Source: Uliginosibacterium sp. 31-16 (GTDB lineage Bacteria > Pseudomonadota > Gammaproteobacteria > Burkholderiales > Rhodocyclaceae). Taken from it: a stretch of DNA of 64,000 nucleotides. The notes under the pieces are model-generated. The model was not told where the DNA came from. It did no database searches and was given only the letters and a program-made list of their open reading frames with translations. The stretch is from contig NZ_JAVALZ010000001.1 of assembly GCF_030730865.1 (NCBI RefSeq), forward strand, positions 372,001-436,000. The letters are read 5' to 3'. Shown here piece after piece: positions 38,234-52,444 of the stretch. The first letter of the stretch is position 1. Each line of letters opens with the position of its first letter. A program made the position numbers and the translations under genes.

Positions 38234-38247
38234 CATTTACACGAGTA

Positions 38248-39438
38248 TTACTCGATGATCTTGGCCACCACGCCGGCGCCAACGGTACGGCCACCTTCGC
38301 GAATTGCGAAGCGCAGACCTTCTTCCATGGCGATCGGAGCGATCAGCTTGACGGTCATCTGGATGTTGTCACCCGGCATGACCATTTCGGTGCCTTCCGG
38401 CAGGGAGATGGCGCCCGTCACGTCCGTGGTACGGAAGTAGAACTGGGGACGGTAGTTGTTGAAGAACGGGGTGTGACGACCACCTTCGTCCTTGCTCAGC
38501 ACATACACTTCACCGGTGAAGTGGGTATGCGGCTTGATGGAGCCCGGCTTGCACAGCACCTGACCGCGCTCAACGTCTTCACGCTTGGTGCCGCGCAGCA
38601 GCACGCCGACGTTGTCGCCCGCCTGACCTTGGTCGAGCAGCTTGCGGAACATTTCAACACCGGTACAGATGGTCTTGACCGTATCCTTGATGCCGACGAT
38701 TTCGATTTCTTCGCCGACCTTGACGATGCCGCGCTCAACGCGACCGGTCACCACCGTGCCACGACCCGAGATCGAGAATACGTCTTCGATCGGCAGCAGG
38801 AAGGGCTTGTCGATGGCGCGCTCAGGCGTCGGGATATAGGAGTCCAGTGCCTCAGCCAGGGCCATGATAGCCACTTCGCCCAGCTCGCCCTTGTCGCCTT
38901 CCAGCGCCTTCAGTGCGGAACCCTTGACGATTGGCACGTCATCACCCGGGAAGTCGTACTTGGAAAGCAGTTCGCGCACTTCCATTTCGACGAGTTCGAG
39001 CAGCTCGGCATCATCCACCATGTCGCATTTGTTCAGGAACACGATGATGTAAGGCACGCCGACCTGACGAGCCAGCAGGATGTGCTCGCGCGTCTGGGGC
39101 ATGGGGCCGTCAGCAGCCGAACAGACCAGAATGGCGCCGTCCATCTGGGCAGCACCGGTAATCATGTTCTTGACGTAGTCGGCGTGACCCGGGCAATCAA
39201 CGTGAGCGTAGTGACGATTGGCTGTCTCGTATTCGACGTGTGCTGTATTGATCGTAATACCGCGAGCCTTTTCTTCCGGCGCCGCATCAATCTGGTCATA
39301 CGCCTTGGCTGCACCGCCAAACTTGGATGCCAGCACCGTGGTGATAGCTGCCGTCAGCGTGGTCTTGCCATGGTCAACGTGACCAATCGTGCCCACGTTT
39401 ACGTGCGGCTTCGTACGTTCAAACTTTTCCTTTGCCAT
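38248..39438 (-). CDS. tuf (tufA): Translation elongation factor Tu, copy A
   Basis: 396 residues; GTPase that brings aminoacyl-tRNA to the ribosome. G1 is GHVDHGKT (18-25), G3 DCPGH, G4 NKCD, and the C-terminal barrel ends AKIIE. The protein is identical to copy B at 54738-55928. By eye the two genes differ at about four bases: one in codon 2, one near 39391 and two near the 3' end. This is the fourth gene of the rpsL-rpsG-fusA-tuf str operon. Confidence 0.98.
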   Translation of the reverse strand: MAKEKFERTKPHVNVGTIGHVDHGKTTLTAAITTVLASKFGGAAKAYDQIDAAPEEKARGITINTAHVEYETANRHYAHVDCPGHADYVKNMITGAAQMDGAILVCSAADGPMPQTREHILLARQVGVPYIIVFLNKCDMVDDAELLELVEMEVRELLSKYDFPGDDVPIVKGSALKALEGDKGELGEVAIMALAEALDSYIPTPERAIDKPFLLPIEDVFSISGRGTVVTGRVERGIVKVGEEIEIVGIKDTVKTICTGVEMFRKLLDQGQAGDNVGVLLRGTKREDVERGQVLCKPGSIKPHTHFTGEVYVLSKDEGGRHTPFFNNYRPQFYFRTTDVTGAISLPEGTEMVMPGDNIQMTVKLIAPIAMEEGLRFAIREGGRTVGAGVVAKIIE

Positions 39439-39466
39439 TTCTAGCTCCTTGGATCTGAATTAGGGA

Positions 39467-41563
<2,097 letters not shown>

Positions 41564-41631
41564 GGTTTCAGCCTTTTTAAGTTGAATCGGGGTGAAAAAA
41601 CAGAATATTCAAAGCATTTCAGACGCTGATT

Positions 41632-41661
41632 AAAATAAATCGAGCCCTTTTCAGGGCCCGA
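41632..41661 (-). terminator. Terminator-like hairpin between rpsG and fusA (probable attenuator)
   Basis: Minus strand: TCGGGCCC-TGAAAA-GGGCTCGA (8 bp with one G-U pair) followed by TTTATTTT. As fusA and tuf follow, it probably allows partial read-through, or fusA has its own start in the AT-rich 41564-41631. Confidence 0.6.
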
Positions 41662-41683
41662 CCTACGTCTGTAACACTTAAGA

Positions 41684-42154
41684 TCAGAACCTGAAGTGCG
41701 AGAACGCCTTATTGGCGTCCGCCATACGATGGACTTCGTCGCGCTTCTTCATTGCAGCACCACGACCTTCGGAAGCCTCGAGCAACTCGCCAGCCAGACG
41801 CTGAGCCATGGTCTTCTCGGAACGCTTGCGAGCAGCCTCGCGCAGCCAGCGCATCGACAAAGCCATGCGCCGACTCGGCCGAACCTCAACCGGAACCTGA
41901 TAGTTTGCACCACCAACGCGACGGCTCTTCACCTCAACCACAGGCTTCACATTCGCAACAGCGGCCATAAAGACCTCCAGTGGGTCCTTGCCAGATTTGG
42001 TGGAAATATTGGAAAACGCGCCATACACGATACCTTCGGCAACTGACTTCTTGCCACTATCCATGATGACGTTAATGAACTTTGAAACATCCTGCGAACC
42101 GAATTTCGGGTCCGGCAAAATTTCACGCTTCGGTACTTCGCGACGACGGGGCAT
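41684..42154 (-). CDS. rpsG: 30S ribosomal protein S7
   Basis: 156 residues ([20 protein letters not shown], ending AFSHFRF). It binds the 16S head and lines the E site; in E. coli it is the feedback repressor of the str operon. It lies 22 bases after rpsL. Confidence 0.98.
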   Translation of the reverse strand: MPRRREVPKREILPDPKFGSQDVSKFINVIMDSGKKSVAEGIVYGAFSNISTKSGKDPLEVFMAAVANVKPVVEVKSRRVGGANYQVPVEVRPSRRMALSMRWLREAARKRSEKTMAQRLAGELLEASEGRGAAMKKRDEVHRMADANKAFSHFRF

Positions 42155-42176
42155 GTCTATCTCCTTTCGTCAGTGA

Positions 42177-42554
42177 TCAGGATTTCTTCGGGCGCTTGGC
42201 GCCGTACTTGGAGCGGGATTGCTTGCGATCCTTGACGCCTTGCAGGTCAAGCGAACCGCGCACGATGTGATAACGCACACCCGGCAAATCCTTTACACGA
42301 CCGCCGCGGATCAGCACAACCGAGTGCTCCTGCAGGTTGTGACCTTCGCCGCCGATGTAAGAAATGACCTCAAACCCGTTGGTCAGACGCACCTTGGCGA
42401 CCTTACGAAGCGCCGAGTTTGGCTTCTTCGGAGTCGTGGTGTAAACACGGGTACACACGCCACGCTTTTGCGGACAAGCATCCAGCGCAGGCACCTTGCT
42501 TTTCGTCACTTGAGCCTCACGGCCCTTGCGAACGAGTTGATTAATGGTTGGCAT
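42177..42554 (-). CDS. rpsL: 30S ribosomal protein S12
   Basis: 125 residues. The decoding-centre loops [16 protein letters not shown] (Lys43) and [13 protein letters not shown] (Lys88) are unchanged, so a streptomycin-sensitive form is expected. ATG 42552-42554 gives the usual [11 protein letters not shown] start. It is preceded by a 126-base spacer after rpoC. Confidence 0.98.
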   Translation of the reverse strand: MPTINQLVRKGREAQVTKSKVPALDACPQKRGVCTRVYTTTPKKPNSALRKVAKVRLTNGFEVISYIGGEGHNLQEHSVVLIRGGRVKDLPGVRYHIVRGSLDLQGVKDRKQSRSKYGAKRPKKS

Positions 42555-42618
42555 TACATTTCCTCGGATCTCACCACCAGCCAGGACACTCCTGGCACGG
42601 GCCGCGATCAAACAGTTC

Positions 42619-42639
42619 GGGCCAGCAACAAGCCGGCCC
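42619..42639 (-). other. Hairpin in the rpoC-rpsL spacer
   Basis: Minus strand: GGGCCGGC-TTGTT-GCTGGCCC, an 8-bp stem with one G-U pair and no T run. It may be an RNA processing or leader structure of the str operon. Confidence 0.45.
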
Positions 42640-42680
42640 TCCTAAAGACGCGGGAGTATATGCGACTCCCGCAATCCACG

Positions 42681-45600
42681 TCAAGCAGCCTCGGGCGAAT
42701 CGCCTTCCACTGCCGTCACAACTTCTTCCGTACCGCCCAGGATCGGCCCACCGAAATCAAGGCCGGCAGATTGAGCACGACGAGTCCGGTGATAAGCCAA
42801 ACCGGTACCCGCCGGGATCAAACGTCCAACAATGACGTTTTCTTTCAAGCCACGCAACTCATCCTTTTTGCCCATGATCGCAGCTTCGGTCAGAACACGC
42901 GTAGTTTCCTGGAAGGAGGCCGCTGAAATGAACGAATCGGTAGACAGAGATGCCTTGGTAATGCCCAGCAGCATGTACTCGAACGTAGCGGGCAACTTGC
43001 CCTCTGCGTTGATCTTGTCATTTTCATCCAGGAATTCCGAACGTTCGACCTGCTCTTCGCGGATGAACTTGCTATTGCCGGGATCATTGATAACCACTCG
43101 ACGCAACATCTGCCGAACAATCACTTCAATATGCTTGTCATTGATTTTCACGCCCTGCAAACGGTACACGTCTTGGACTTCGTCAATGATATAACGGGCC
43201 AGCGCCTCAACCCCTTGCAGCCGCAGGATGTCATGCGGATCAGCCGGACCATCGACGATCAGTTCGCCACGTTGCACAACCTGACCATCATGCACCAGCA
43301 CATGCTTGTCCTTCGGAATCAGGAACTCGTGCACTTGACCGTCCGGTTCGGTAATAACCAGTCGCTGCTTGCCTTTCGTATCCTTACCGAATGACAAGGT
43401 CCCGGTGACCTCCGCCAGCATGCCCGCGTCTTTCGGAGCGCGAGCTTCAAACAGCTCGGCAACGCGCGGCAGACCCCCGGTAATATCACGGGTTTTGGCT
43501 GACTCTTGCGGAATCTTGGCCAGCACATCCCCCACCGACACCTCCTGCCCATCCTTCACTGTAATCAGCGAACCGACCTGGAAAGTAATGGTCACAGCAT
43601 GGTCTGTACCGGCAATCTTGACCTCTTCACCGACGGCATTCAGCAGCTTGACCTGAGGGCGAACACCCTTCGTATTACTGGAACTGCGGCGCTTGGCGTC
43701 GATAACCACCAAGGTCGACAAGCCGGTAACTTCGTCAATCTGTTTGGCAACCGTCGCGCCTTCTTCGACGTTTTCGAATTTGATGGTGCCGGAATATTCG
43801 GTGATGATCGGACGAGTATGCGGGTCCCACACAGCCAGCTGCGTACCAGCCTTGACAGACTTGCCATCGTCGACCAACAGCGTACCACCGTAGGTCAGTT
43901 TGTGACGCTCGCGCTCACGACCGGCATCATCTGCCACAACAACTTCAGCCGAACGTGAGATCACAATCTTCTCACCCTTGGCATTCGTCACGTAGCGCAT
44001 GTTGCCGGCAAAACGCACGGTACCTGCCGATTTGGCCTCTACGGAACTGGCTACCGCGGAACGGGATGCTGCGCCGCCAACGTGGAAGGTCCGCATGGTC
44101 AACTGGGTGCCAGGCTCGCCAATTGATTGAGCAGCGATCACGCCCACTGCTTCGCCAACATTGACCAAGTTGCCACGCCCCAAGTCACGGCCATAGCATT
44201 TTGCGCACAAGCCGTAGCGCGTGTCACACGTAAGCGGCGTACGCACTCGGACCTCGTCGATGCCCAACGAGTCAATCAGATCACAAGCGTCTTCATCCAA
44301 CAGGCTGCCTGCGTAAATGACCGTTTCCTGACTTTCCGGATTGACTACGTCATCGGCGGCGACACGCCCAAGAATGCGCTCGCGCAGCGGTTCGACCACT
44401 TCACCGCCTTCGATCATGGCCTTCATCACAAAGCCGCTGGTCGTTCCGCAATCATCTTCAATCACGACCAGATCCTGGGTCACGTCAACCAGACGACGTG
44501 TCAGGTAACCGGAGTTCGCAGTCTTCAATGCCGTATCCGCCAGACCCTTACGAGCGCCGTGAGTGGAGATGAAGTACTGGAGAACGTTCAGGCCTTCGCG
44601 GAAGTTGGTGGTAATCGGGGTCTCGATAATCGAGCCGTCCGGCTTGGCCATCAGGCCGCGCATGCCGGCCAGCTGACGAATCTGCGCAGCGGAACCCCGT
44701 GCGCCCGAGTCGGCCATCATGTAGATCGAGTTGAAAGACTCCTGCTTGGTGTCCTTGCCTTCGCGATCAACCACCGGCTCCTGACCCAACTGCTCCATCA
44801 TGGCCTTGGCCACCTGGTCACCAGTACGGCCCCAGATATCCACCACCTTGTTGTAGCGCTCGCCATCGGTCACCAGACCCGAAGCGTATTGCTGGGCAAT
44901 TTCCTTAACCTCGTGCTCAGATGCGGCAATGATGGACTCCTTGGTGCTCGGCACCAGCATGTCCTTCACTGCAATCGAGATACCGGCACGCGTGGCCAAG
45001 CGGAAACCGAACTGCATCAGGCGGTCGGCAAAGATCACCGTTTCGCGCAGACCACAGCGACGGAACGAGGTGTTGATCAGACGCGAGATTTCCTTCTTCT
45101 TGAGCGCCTTGTCGATCACCGAAAACGGCAAACCAGCCGGCAATATCTCTGACAGCAATGCACGGCCAGCAGTCGTGTGATAGCGCGTAATCTTTTCGGT
45201 CTTGTTACCATCGGCATCAACTTCGACTTCACGGATGCGCACGGTCACCTTGGCGTGCAGCGAAATCTGACCAGACTCGTAGGCGCGCTTGACTTCCGAG
45301 ATATCGGTAAACAGCATGCCTTCGCCCTTGCTGTTCACGCCAGCACGGGTTGCGTAGTACAGACCCAGCACCACGTCTTGCGACGGGACGATGATCGGCT
45401 CGCCATTCGCGGGCGACAGCACGTTGTTGGAGGCCAGCATCAGGGTGCGGGCTTCCATCTGTGCTTCCAGCGACAGCGGCACGTGGACGGCCATCTGGTC
45501 ACCGTCGAAGTCGGCGTTAAACGCCGCACACACCAGCGGGTGCAGCTGAATGGCTTTACCTTCGATCAGGGTCGGCTCGAAAGCCTGGATACCCAGACGG

Positions 45601-46895
45601 TGCAGCGTCGGTGCGCGGTTGAGCATCACAGGGTGTTCACGAATGACTTCTTCGAGAATATCCCACACCACCGGCTCTTGCGATTCAACGAGCTTCTTGG
45701 CTTGCTTGATGGTCGTGGCCAGCCCCATCAGTTCCAGCTTGTTGAAAATGAAGGGCTTGAACAGTTCCAGCGCCATCAGCTTGGGCAGACCGCACTGGTG
45801 CAGCTTGAGCTGCGGACCCACGGTAATCACGGAACGACCGGAGTAGTCCACGCGCTTACCCAGCAGGTTTTGACGGAAGCGACCGCCCTTACCCTTGATC
45901 ATGTCAGCCAAGGACTTCAGCGGACGCTTGTTGGCGCCAGTCATGGCCTTGCCGCGACGGCCGTTGTCGAGCAGCGAGTCAACAGCTTCCTGCAGCATGC
46001 GCTTTTCGTTGCGCACGATAATTTCAGGAGCCTTAAGCTCAAGCAGACGCTTCAGTCGGTTGTTACGGTTGATGACGCGACGATACAGATCGTTCAGATC
46101 GGAAGTGGCGAAACGACCACCATCCAGCGGCACCAGCGGACGCAGGTCCGGCGGCAACACAGGCAGCACCTCCATGATCATCCAGTCGGGCTTGATGCCT
46201 GACTGGGTGAAGGCCTCCAGCACCTTGAGGCGCTTGACGATCTTCTTGATCTTGGCTTCCGAGCCAGTGGTCTCGAGCTCCGAGCGCAGGCGATCGATTT
46301 CCTTGTAGATATCGATGTTGCGCAGCAGGCCGCGGATACCCTCCGCGCCCATCATGGCCACGAATTCGTCACCATATTCTTCCGTCTTGGCGAGGAAGTC
46401 GTCTTCGGTGAGCAGTTGGCCACGGGTCAGCGGAGTCATCCCCGGCTCGACCACCACGAAGGCTTCGAAATACAGCACGCGTTCGATATCGCGCAGGGTC
46501 ATGTCGAGCACCATGCCGAGACGACTCGGCAGGCTCTTCAGGAACCAGATGTGGGCAACCACCGAGGCCAGCTCGATGTGGCCCATGCGCTCACGACGAA
46601 CCTTGGAGAGCGTGACTTCAACGCCACACTTCTCGCAGATCACGCCACGATGCTTGAGGCGCTTGTACTTGCCGCACAGACACTCGTAATCCTTCACCGG
46701 GCCGAAAATCTTGGCACAGAACAGGCCGTCGCGCTCCGGCTTGAAGGTACGGTAGTTGATGGTCTCAGGCTTCTTGACTTCACCGTAGGACCAAGAACGG
46801 ATCTTGTCCGGCGAAGCGAGTCCGATGGTAATTGCATCGAACTCTTCTTCGTTGGGCAGGCTTTGCTTGAACAGGTCAGCGAGCAGGCTTTTCAT
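42681..46895 (-). CDS. rpoC: RNA polymerase beta' subunit
   Basis: 1404 residues. The N-terminal zinc site [19 protein letters not shown] lies near residue 70-88; the Mg-binding catalytic loop [12 protein letters not shown] is near 460; the second zinc site includes CGTTSG and [14 protein letters not shown] (about 815-900). The bridge helix and trigger-loop segments ([20 protein letters not shown]) are intact. It starts 27 bases after rpoB. The lineage-specific insert usual for proteobacteria precedes the C-terminus. Confidence 0.98.
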   Translation of the reverse strand: MKSLLADLFKQSLPNEEEFDAITIGLASPDKIRSWSYGEVKKPETINYRTFKPERDGLFCAKIFGPVKDYECLCGKYKRLKHRGVICEKCGVEVTLSKVRRERMGHIELASVVAHIWFLKSLPSRLGMVLDMTLRDIERVLYFEAFVVVEPGMTPLTRGQLLTEDDFLAKTEEYGDEFVAMMGAEGIRGLLRNIDIYKEIDRLRSELETTGSEAKIKKIVKRLKVLEAFTQSGIKPDWMIMEVLPVLPPDLRPLVPLDGGRFATSDLNDLYRRVINRNNRLKRLLELKAPEIIVRNEKRMLQEAVDSLLDNGRRGKAMTGANKRPLKSLADMIKGKGGRFRQNLLGKRVDYSGRSVITVGPQLKLHQCGLPKLMALELFKPFIFNKLELMGLATTIKQAKKLVESQEPVVWDILEEVIREHPVMLNRAPTLHRLGIQAFEPTLIEGKAIQLHPLVCAAFNADFDGDQMAVHVPLSLEAQMEARTLMLASNNVLSPANGEPIIVPSQDVVLGLYYATRAGVNSKGEGMLFTDISEVKRAYESGQISLHAKVTVRIREVEVDADGNKTEKITRYHTTAGRALLSEILPAGLPFSVIDKALKKKEISRLINTSFRRCGLRETVIFADRLMQFGFRLATRAGISIAVKDMLVPSTKESIIAASEHEVKEIAQQYASGLVTDGERYNKVVDIWGRTGDQVAKAMMEQLGQEPVVDREGKDTKQESFNSIYMMADSGARGSAAQIRQLAGMRGLMAKPDGSIIETPITTNFREGLNVLQYFISTHGARKGLADTALKTANSGYLTRRLVDVTQDLVVIEDDCGTTSGFVMKAMIEGGEVVEPLRERILGRVAADDVVNPESQETVIYAGSLLDEDACDLIDSLGIDEVRVRTPLTCDTRYGLCAKCYGRDLGRGNLVNVGEAVGVIAAQSIGEPGTQLTMRTFHVGGAASRSAVASSVEAKSAGTVRFAGNMRYVTNAKGEKIVISRSAEVVVADDAGRERERHKLTYGGTLLVDDGKSVKAGTQLAVWDPHTRPIITEYSGTIKFENVEEGATVAKQIDEVTGLSTLVVIDAKRRSSSNTKGVRPQVKLLNAVGEEVKIAGTDHAVTITFQVGSLITVKDGQEVSVGDVLAKIPQESAKTRDITGGLPRVAELFEARAPKDAGMLAEVTGTLSFGKDTKGKQRLVITEPDGQVHEFLIPKDKHVLVHDGQVVQRGELIVDGPADPHDILRLQGVEALARYIIDEVQDVYRLQGVKINDKHIEVIVRQMLRRVVINDPGNSKFIREEQVERSEFLDENDKINAEGKLPATFEYMLLGITKASLSTDSFISAASFQETTRVLTEAAIMGKKDELRGLKENVIVGRLIPAGTGLAYHRTRRAQSAGLDFGGPILGGTEEVVTAVEGDSPEAA

Positions 46896-46922
46896 CTATC
46901 TTTACTCCATTCCAGTCGCGGT

Positions 46923-49900
46923 TCAGTAGCGCTCGAGATCGATATCGATCGCCAGCGAACGGATTTCCTTCACCAGCACATTGAAGGATTCCGGCATGCC
47001 GGCATCAATCTTGTGCTCGCCCTTGACGATGTTTTCGTACACTTTGGTACGACCGGTCACGTCATCGGACTTCACGGTGAGCATTTCCTGCAGCGTGTAA
47101 GCAGCGCCGTAAGCTTCCAGTGCCCACACTTCCATTTCACCGAAACGCTGACCACCGAACTGCGCCTTACCGCCCAACGGCTGCTGAGTCACCAGCGAGT
47201 ACGGACCGGTCGAACGGGCGTGCATCTTGTCATCGACCAAGTGGTGCAGCTTCAGGACATGCTTGTAGCCTACCGTCACTTTGCGTTCGAAAGCTTCGCC
47301 GTTGCGGCCATCGAACAGGGTCACTTGACCACCAACATCCATGCCAGCCAGCTTGAGCATGCCAACGATGTCCTCTTCTGCAGCACCGTCGAAAACGGGG
47401 GTTGCGAAAGGCACGCCCTTGCGCAGGTTGCTCGCAAGATCAAAGACCTCGGCGTCATTCAGCTCACCCAGGCTCTCGGGCTTGCCGCTACCGTTGTAGA
47501 TCTCATCCAGCAGCCCACGTACTTCCTTGGCAGTAGCCTGAGCACGCAGCATCGCGTCGATCTTGTTGCCCAAGCCCTTGGCGGCCCAGCCCAAGTGGGT
47601 TTCGAGAATCTGTCCGATGTTCATCCGTGAAGGTACGCCCAGCGGGTTCAGCACGATATCAACGGAGGTGCCATCTTCCATGTACGGCATGTCTTCGACG
47701 GGCAGAATCTTGGAGACCACACCCTTGTTACCGTGACGACCAGCCATCTTGTCACCCGGCTGCAAGCGACGCTTCACCGCCAGATAGACCTTGACCATCT
47801 TCTGCACACCCGGGGGCAACTCGTCGCCTTGGGTCAGCTTCTTGCGCTTGGCTTCGAATGCGAGATCGAAGTCCTTGCGGGTCTTTTCCAGACCTTCACG
47901 CAGCTGTTCCAGCTGAACAGCCACGGCGTCGTCGGCCATGCGAATGTCAAAGCGGTTGTAAGGCTCGATCTCGGCAAGGTATTCCTTGGTTATCTTGCTG
48001 CCCTTGGCCAGCTTCTTCGGACCTCCATTGGCAGTCTGACCCACGATCAGGCGCTCGATACGCTCAAAGGTGTCGCGTTCCACGATACGCATTTGATCAG
48101 CCAAGTCGAGACGGAAGCTCTTGAGCATGTCGTCGATAATGGACTGGGCGCGTTTGTCACGCTCAATGCCTTCGCGGGTGAACACCTGCACGTCGATGAC
48201 CGTACCGTTCATGCCGGACGGCACGCGCAGCGAGGTGTCCTTCACGTCGGAAGCCTTCTCACCGAAGATCGCACGCAGCAGCTTCTCTTCCGGCGTCAGC
48301 TGGGTTTCGCCCTTGGGCGTTACCTTGCCGACCAGTACATCACCGGCTTCGACTTCTGCGCCGATGTACACGATACCGGCTTCATCCAGACGCCCCAGTT
48401 GGGCTTCGCCCAGCGAAGCGATATCGCGGGTGATGTCCTCTGCCCCCAGCTTGGTATCACGCGCCACCACCGTCAGCTCTTCGATGTGGATCGAAGTGAA
48501 GCGGTCGTCGGCCACCACGCGTTCGGAGATCAGAATCGAATCTTCGAAGTTGTAGCCGTTCCAAGTCATGAAGGCGACCAACATGTTCTGGCCCAGAGCG
48601 AGTTCGCCCAAGTCAGTCGATGCGCCGTCAGCAATCACGTCACCCTTGGCCAGACGATCACCGATCTTAACGATCGGACGCTGGTTGATGTTGGTGTTCT
48701 GATTGGAACGGGTGTACTTGATCAGGTTGTAGATATCGACACCGACTTCGCCCGGCACGGTTTCGTCGTCATTGACGCGAATCACCACGCGGTTGGCGTC
48801 GATGTAATCCACCACACCGCCACGCAACGCCTGCACGGTCGTACCCGAGTCAACCGCCACAGTACGCTCGATACCGGTGCCGACCAGCGGCTTTTCCGGA
48901 CGCAGGCAAGGCACGGCCTGACGTTGCATGTTGGCGCCCATCAATGCGCGGTTTGCATCGTCGTGCTCAAGAAACGGAATCAGCGAAGCAGCGACCGACA
49001 CAATCTGCGACGGCGACACATCCATGTACTGAACCTGGCCCGGTTCGACCAGCATGGCTTCACCCTTGTAACGAGCGGAAACCAGCTCGCCTTCGAGGCT
49101 GCCATCTTCACCCATTTGGGCATTCGCCTGAGCGATGATGTACTGACCTTCTTCGATGGCCGACAGGTAATCGATCTGGTCGGTCACCTTGTTGTCGATC
49201 ACGCGGCGATACGGCGTCTCGAGGAAGCCGTGGCGGTTGGTCGTGCCATACACTGCCAGCGAGTTGATCAGGCCGATGTTCGGGCCTTCCGGCGTTTCGA
49301 TCGGGCACACACGGCCATAGTGAGTCGGGTGCACATCGCGCACTTCAAAGCCGGCACGCTCACGCGTCAAACCGCCCGGTCCAAGAGCCGACACGCGGCG
49401 CTTGTGGGTGATTTCGGACAACGGATTGGTCTGGTCCATGAACTGCGACAGTTGCGAGGAGCCGAAGAACTCCTTGATCGCTGCCGAAATTGGCTTGGCA
49501 TTGATCAGGTCGTGCGGCATCAAGTTGTCGCTTTCGGCTTGGCCCAAGCGTTCCTTGACAGCGCGCTCAACACGCACCAGACCAGCACGGAACTGGTTCT
49601 CAGCCAACTCGCCAACGCAACGCACACGACGATTACCCAAATGATCGATATCGTCGATTTCGCCACGGCCATTGCGCAGTTCAAGCAGAACCCCGATCAC
49701 AGCCAGAATATCGTCGTTGGCCAATACGCCAGAGCCCTCTTCGCCCTGCGGGCCGACCTTGGCGTAGAAGCGTTTGATCCACTCCGGAGACTTATCGTCG
49801 ATTTTTTCCGGGTAGGCGCGACGGTTGAACTTCATGCGGCCGACAGCCGAGAGATCGTAACGATCTTCAGAATAGAACAGGCTATTGAACAGCGACTCAA

Positions 49901-51056
49901 CCGCGTCTTCGGTGGGCGGCTCGCCCGGGCGCATCATGCGATAAATCGCCACGCGTGCCTGCCACTGATCCAGCGTCTCGTCCGCGCGCAACGTCTGTGA
50001 AATATAACCACCGCGATCCAGATCGTTGATGTAAAGGGTCTTGAAACTCTTGACTCCAGCTGTCGACAACTTGGCAATCAGGTCTTCGGTCAACTCGTCA
50101 TTTGCCCGAGACAGAACCTCCCCTGTTTCGGGATCAACAACGTCATGAGCCAATGCACGGCCCAACACAAAGTCTTCGGGCACAACCACAGAGGTGATAC
50201 CGGCCGCAGCTATGTCACGAGCGTGCTTGGCGTTGATGCGCTTGTCTTTTCCGACAATCAAGTTGCCCTTTGCATCCGCGATATCAAAGCGTGCAACCTC
50301 TCCACGCAGGCGATCGGGCACCACTTCAAACCGGATATCGTTACCGGAAAATTCAAAGGTCTCGAAATCATGGAAAGTCGCCAGGATTTCTTCATTGCTC
50401 ATGCCGATGGCTTTGAGCAAAATGGTCACCGGCATCTTGCGACGACGGTCGACGCGGAAGAACAGGAGATCCTTGGGGTCAAATTCCAAGTCCAACCATG
50501 AGCCACGGTAAGGAATGATACGAGCAGAAAATAGCAGCTTGCCAGAGCTATGAGTTTTGCCACGATCGTGCTCGAAGAACACGCCGGGGGAGCGATGCAA
50601 CTGCGACACGATAACGCGCTCAGTGCCATTGATGACGAAGGAACCGGTAGTGGTCATGAGCGGAATTTCGCCCATATACACTTCCTGTTCCTTCACTTCC
50701 TTGATGGTCTCCTTCGGCGCTTCACGGTCCATGATGACCAAACGCACGCGGGCACGCAGGGGCGAAGCAAACGTCAAGCCACGCTGCTGACATTCTTTCA
50801 CGTCAAATGCCGGCTCGCCGAGAATGAAATGGACGAACTCCAGCCTGGCGTTGCCAGAGTGTGAGCTGATCGGGAATATTGAGGTAAAAGCTGCTTGCAA
50901 GCCATCATTGCGCCGCGACTGGGGCGGCACGTCCGCTTGCAAAAACGAGGTGTAAGACTCCAGTTGGGTTGCCAACAGGAAGGGAACATCCAGAACAGCT
51001 GCGCGCTTGGCAAAGCTTTTACGGATGCGTTTTTTCTCGGTGTAGGAGTACGCCAT
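46923..51056 (-). CDS. rpoB: RNA polymerase beta subunit
   Basis: 1377 residues. The rifampicin-binding cluster ([31 protein letters not shown]) carries the sensitive-type residues. The C-terminal clamp segment [20 protein letters not shown] and the active-site basic segment [18 protein letters not shown] are present. It follows rplL by 186 bases that contain a strong attenuator-like hairpin. Confidence 0.98.
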   Translation of the reverse strand: MAYSYTEKKRIRKSFAKRAAVLDVPFLLATQLESYTSFLQADVPPQSRRNDGLQAAFTSIFPISSHSGNARLEFVHFILGEPAFDVKECQQRGLTFASPLRARVRLVIMDREAPKETIKEVKEQEVYMGEIPLMTTTGSFVINGTERVIVSQLHRSPGVFFEHDRGKTHSSGKLLFSARIIPYRGSWLDLEFDPKDLLFFRVDRRRKMPVTILLKAIGMSNEEILATFHDFETFEFSGNDIRFEVVPDRLRGEVARFDIADAKGNLIVGKDKRINAKHARDIAAAGITSVVVPEDFVLGRALAHDVVDPETGEVLSRANDELTEDLIAKLSTAGVKSFKTLYINDLDRGGYISQTLRADETLDQWQARVAIYRMMRPGEPPTEDAVESLFNSLFYSEDRYDLSAVGRMKFNRRAYPEKIDDKSPEWIKRFYAKVGPQGEEGSGVLANDDILAVIGVLLELRNGRGEIDDIDHLGNRRVRCVGELAENQFRAGLVRVERAVKERLGQAESDNLMPHDLINAKPISAAIKEFFGSSQLSQFMDQTNPLSEITHKRRVSALGPGGLTRERAGFEVRDVHPTHYGRVCPIETPEGPNIGLINSLAVYGTTNRHGFLETPYRRVIDNKVTDQIDYLSAIEEGQYIIAQANAQMGEDGSLEGELVSARYKGEAMLVEPGQVQYMDVSPSQIVSVAASLIPFLEHDDANRALMGANMQRQAVPCLRPEKPLVGTGIERTVAVDSGTTVQALRGGVVDYIDANRVVIRVNDDETVPGEVGVDIYNLIKYTRSNQNTNINQRPIVKIGDRLAKGDVIADGASTDLGELALGQNMLVAFMTWNGYNFEDSILISERVVADDRFTSIHIEELTVVARDTKLGAEDITRDIASLGEAQLGRLDEAGIVYIGAEVEAGDVLVGKVTPKGETQLTPEEKLLRAIFGEKASDVKDTSLRVPSGMNGTVIDVQVFTREGIERDKRAQSIIDDMLKSFRLDLADQMRIVERDTFERIERLIVGQTANGGPKKLAKGSKITKEYLAEIEPYNRFDIRMADDAVAVQLEQLREGLEKTRKDFDLAFEAKRKKLTQGDELPPGVQKMVKVYLAVKRRLQPGDKMAGRHGNKGVVSKILPVEDMPYMEDGTSVDIVLNPLGVPSRMNIGQILETHLGWAAKGLGNKIDAMLRAQATAKEVRGLLDEIYNGSGKPESLGELNDAEVFDLASNLRKGVPFATPVFDGAAEEDIVGMLKLAGMDVGGQVTLFDGRNGEAFERKVTVGYKHVLKLHHLVDDKMHARSTGPYSLVTQQPLGGKAQFGGQRFGEMEVWALEAYGAAYTLQEMLTVKSDDVTGRTKVYENIVKGEHKIDAGMPESFNVLVKEIRSLAIDIDLERY

Positions 51057-51193
51057 GGAAGCTCCGGGTCAAGAGTCCAGAAACAGAGGACACAAGACAG
51101 CGTTGAGGGCGGGGGATTCCGCTAGGTCAGTGCTGTATTCTGGCCACTGAAAATCTTGCATCTTCGCGCTTTCACGGAGATGCCACAAAACGA

Positions 51194-51225
51194 CAAAAGG
51201 GCTGGCGGCCGTAGCCACCAACCCT
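51194..51225 (-). terminator. rplL-rpoB attenuator hairpin
   Basis: Minus-strand RNA: AGGGUUGGUGGC-UACG-GCCGCCAGCCCU, a 12-bp stem with a UNCG-type loop, then UUUUGUCG. It lies 17 bases past the rplL stop. In E. coli a partial terminator at this place sets the ratio of ribosomal proteins to polymerase. Confidence 0.8.
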
Positions 51226-51242
51226 GCGTGCGAAAAGCGAGA

Positions 51243-51617
51243 TTACTTGATCTCGACCTTTGCGCCAGCCTCTTCCAGTTGCTTCTTCAGTGCTTCGGCA
51301 TCAGCCTTGGCAATACCTTCCTTGACAGCCTTCGGAGCGCCATCGACGACGTCCTTGGCTTCCTTCAGGCCCAAGCCGGTCGCAGCGCGAACAACCTTGA
51401 TGACTTCAACCTTCTTGTCGCCAGCTGCAACCAGCATGACGGTGAATTCGGTTTGCTCTTCAGCTGCTGCAGCGGCAACACCGCCACCAGCGGCCGGAGC
51501 AGCCATCGCTGCGGCGGACACGCCGAATTTTTCTTCAACAGCCTTGACCAGTTCGTTCAGTTCCAGCACGGACATGGTGTCGAGGGCCGCCAGGAATGCG
51601 TCTTTATCGAATGCCAT
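51243..51617 (-). CDS. rplL: 50S ribosomal protein L7/L12
   Basis: 124 residues: N-terminal dimerisation helices ([20 protein letters not shown]), an alanine/glycine-rich hinge (about 38-52) and the factor-binding C-terminal domain ([20 protein letters not shown]). It makes the stalk that recruits EF-Tu and EF-G. Confidence 0.98.
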   Translation of the reverse strand: MAFDKDAFLAALDTMSVLELNELVKAVEEKFGVSAAAMAAPAAGGGVAAAAAEEQTEFTVMLVAAGDKKVEVIKVVRAATGLGLKEAKDVVDGAPKAVKEGIAKADAEALKKQLEEAGAKVEIK

Positions 51618-51663
51618 TTTGATTTCCTAAATTTGAATGTTTTAACGTCGATTCGGCGTGTAA

Positions 51664-52164
51664 TCAGGCAGCAGCAACTTCGCCCTTTTTCTCGGCAACT
51701 GCGGCAATGACGCGCGCGAAGCCGGAAATCGGGGCTTGCATGACACCCAACAGTTGCGCCAGCAGCACTTCACGGCTCGGAACAGAAGCCAGCGCTTGCA
51801 CGCCTGCTTTGTCCAGCACCTTGCCACCGTACGAACCTGCACGAAGAACCAGCTTGTCGTTGGTTTTAGCGAAGTCGTTCAGAACCCGCGCCGGGGCAAC
51901 TGCATCGGCACTGATCGAATAGATCAGCGGGCCAGTCAGTTGGTCGGCGAGGCCGGCGAAAGCAGTGTCAGCCACTGCACGCCGTGCCAGGGTGTTCTTC
52001 AGCACACGCAAGTAAACGCCCTGCTCGCGGGCTTTGGCACGCAGCACTGTGAGGTGTCCCACCTCAATGCCACGGTACTCGGCAACCACGATCGTTTGAG
52101 CGTTCGCAACCTGTGCAGACACCTCGGCAACTACGGCCTTCTTGTCATCTAGATTGAGACTCAA
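51664..52164 (-). CDS. rplJ: 50S ribosomal protein L10
   Basis: 166 residues ([40 protein letters not shown]); base of the L7/L12 stalk. With L12 it is the feedback repressor of rplJL in E. coli. A 280-base spacer precedes it. Confidence 0.98.
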   Translation of the reverse strand: MSLNLDDKKAVVAEVSAQVANAQTIVVAEYRGIEVGHLTVLRAKAREQGVYLRVLKNTLARRAVADTAFAGLADQLTGPLIYSISADAVAPARVLNDFAKTNDKLVLRAGSYGGKVLDKAGVQALASVPSREVLLAQLLGVMQAPISGFARVIAAVAEKKGEVAAA

Positions 52165-52408
52165 GGTCAGCTCCTAACTCTAACGAACACCACGGCGAAA
52201 TGCCTGGCATCCAACAACGGCGACCTCAAATTCAGGGGCTGCTTCAAAAGCTGAAACAGCGAAAATCCTGTTTTCGGGTAACGCCATCTGCGCTGGGCAG
52301 CAGGCCAGAAACCTGTCGATTAAGCCAGACCCTGCGATCCAGCCCCAACGGTCTTTGATAACCCTGCCCGATCACATCCAAAAATGCGACAAGACAGGCC
52401 CAAAGTTC
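52165..52408 (-). promoter_or_regulatory. Candidate L10 leader / rplJL regulatory region
   Basis: This 244-base noncoding stretch lies between the rplA terminator and rplJ, where many bacteria have the autoregulatory L10 leader. Several hairpins can be drawn on the minus strand, the clearest being GCTGTTTC-AGCTTTT-GAAGCAGC (plus about 52237-52260). I could not confirm the conserved kink-turn pattern by eye. No clear -35/-10 pair is visible. Confidence 0.5.
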
Positions 52409-52436
52409 AAAAGGGACGAAGCCAAAGCTCCGTCCC
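52409..52436 (-). terminator. Terminator-like hairpin after rplA
   Basis: Minus strand: GGGACGGAG-CTTTGG-CTTCGTCCC followed by TTTT, eight bases past the rplA stop. It would separate rplKA from rplJL fully or in part. Confidence 0.75.
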
Positions 52437-52444
52437 TGCAATAC

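Noticed and set aside
42177..49500. Streptomycin (rpsL) or rifampicin (rpoB) resistance changes
   Set aside because: Lys43 and Lys88 of S12 and the visible rifampicin-cluster residues of beta are of the sensitive type.
47733..50000. A 755-codon open frame on the plus strand, and similar long frames at 31496-33013, 34559-36199, 39827-41629 and 44127-46202
   Set aside because: They are exact antisense of rpoB, ribosomal protein, fusA and rpoC genes. The protein sequences are His/Gln/Arg-rich with no family match, as expected from GC-biased third positions in the real genes.
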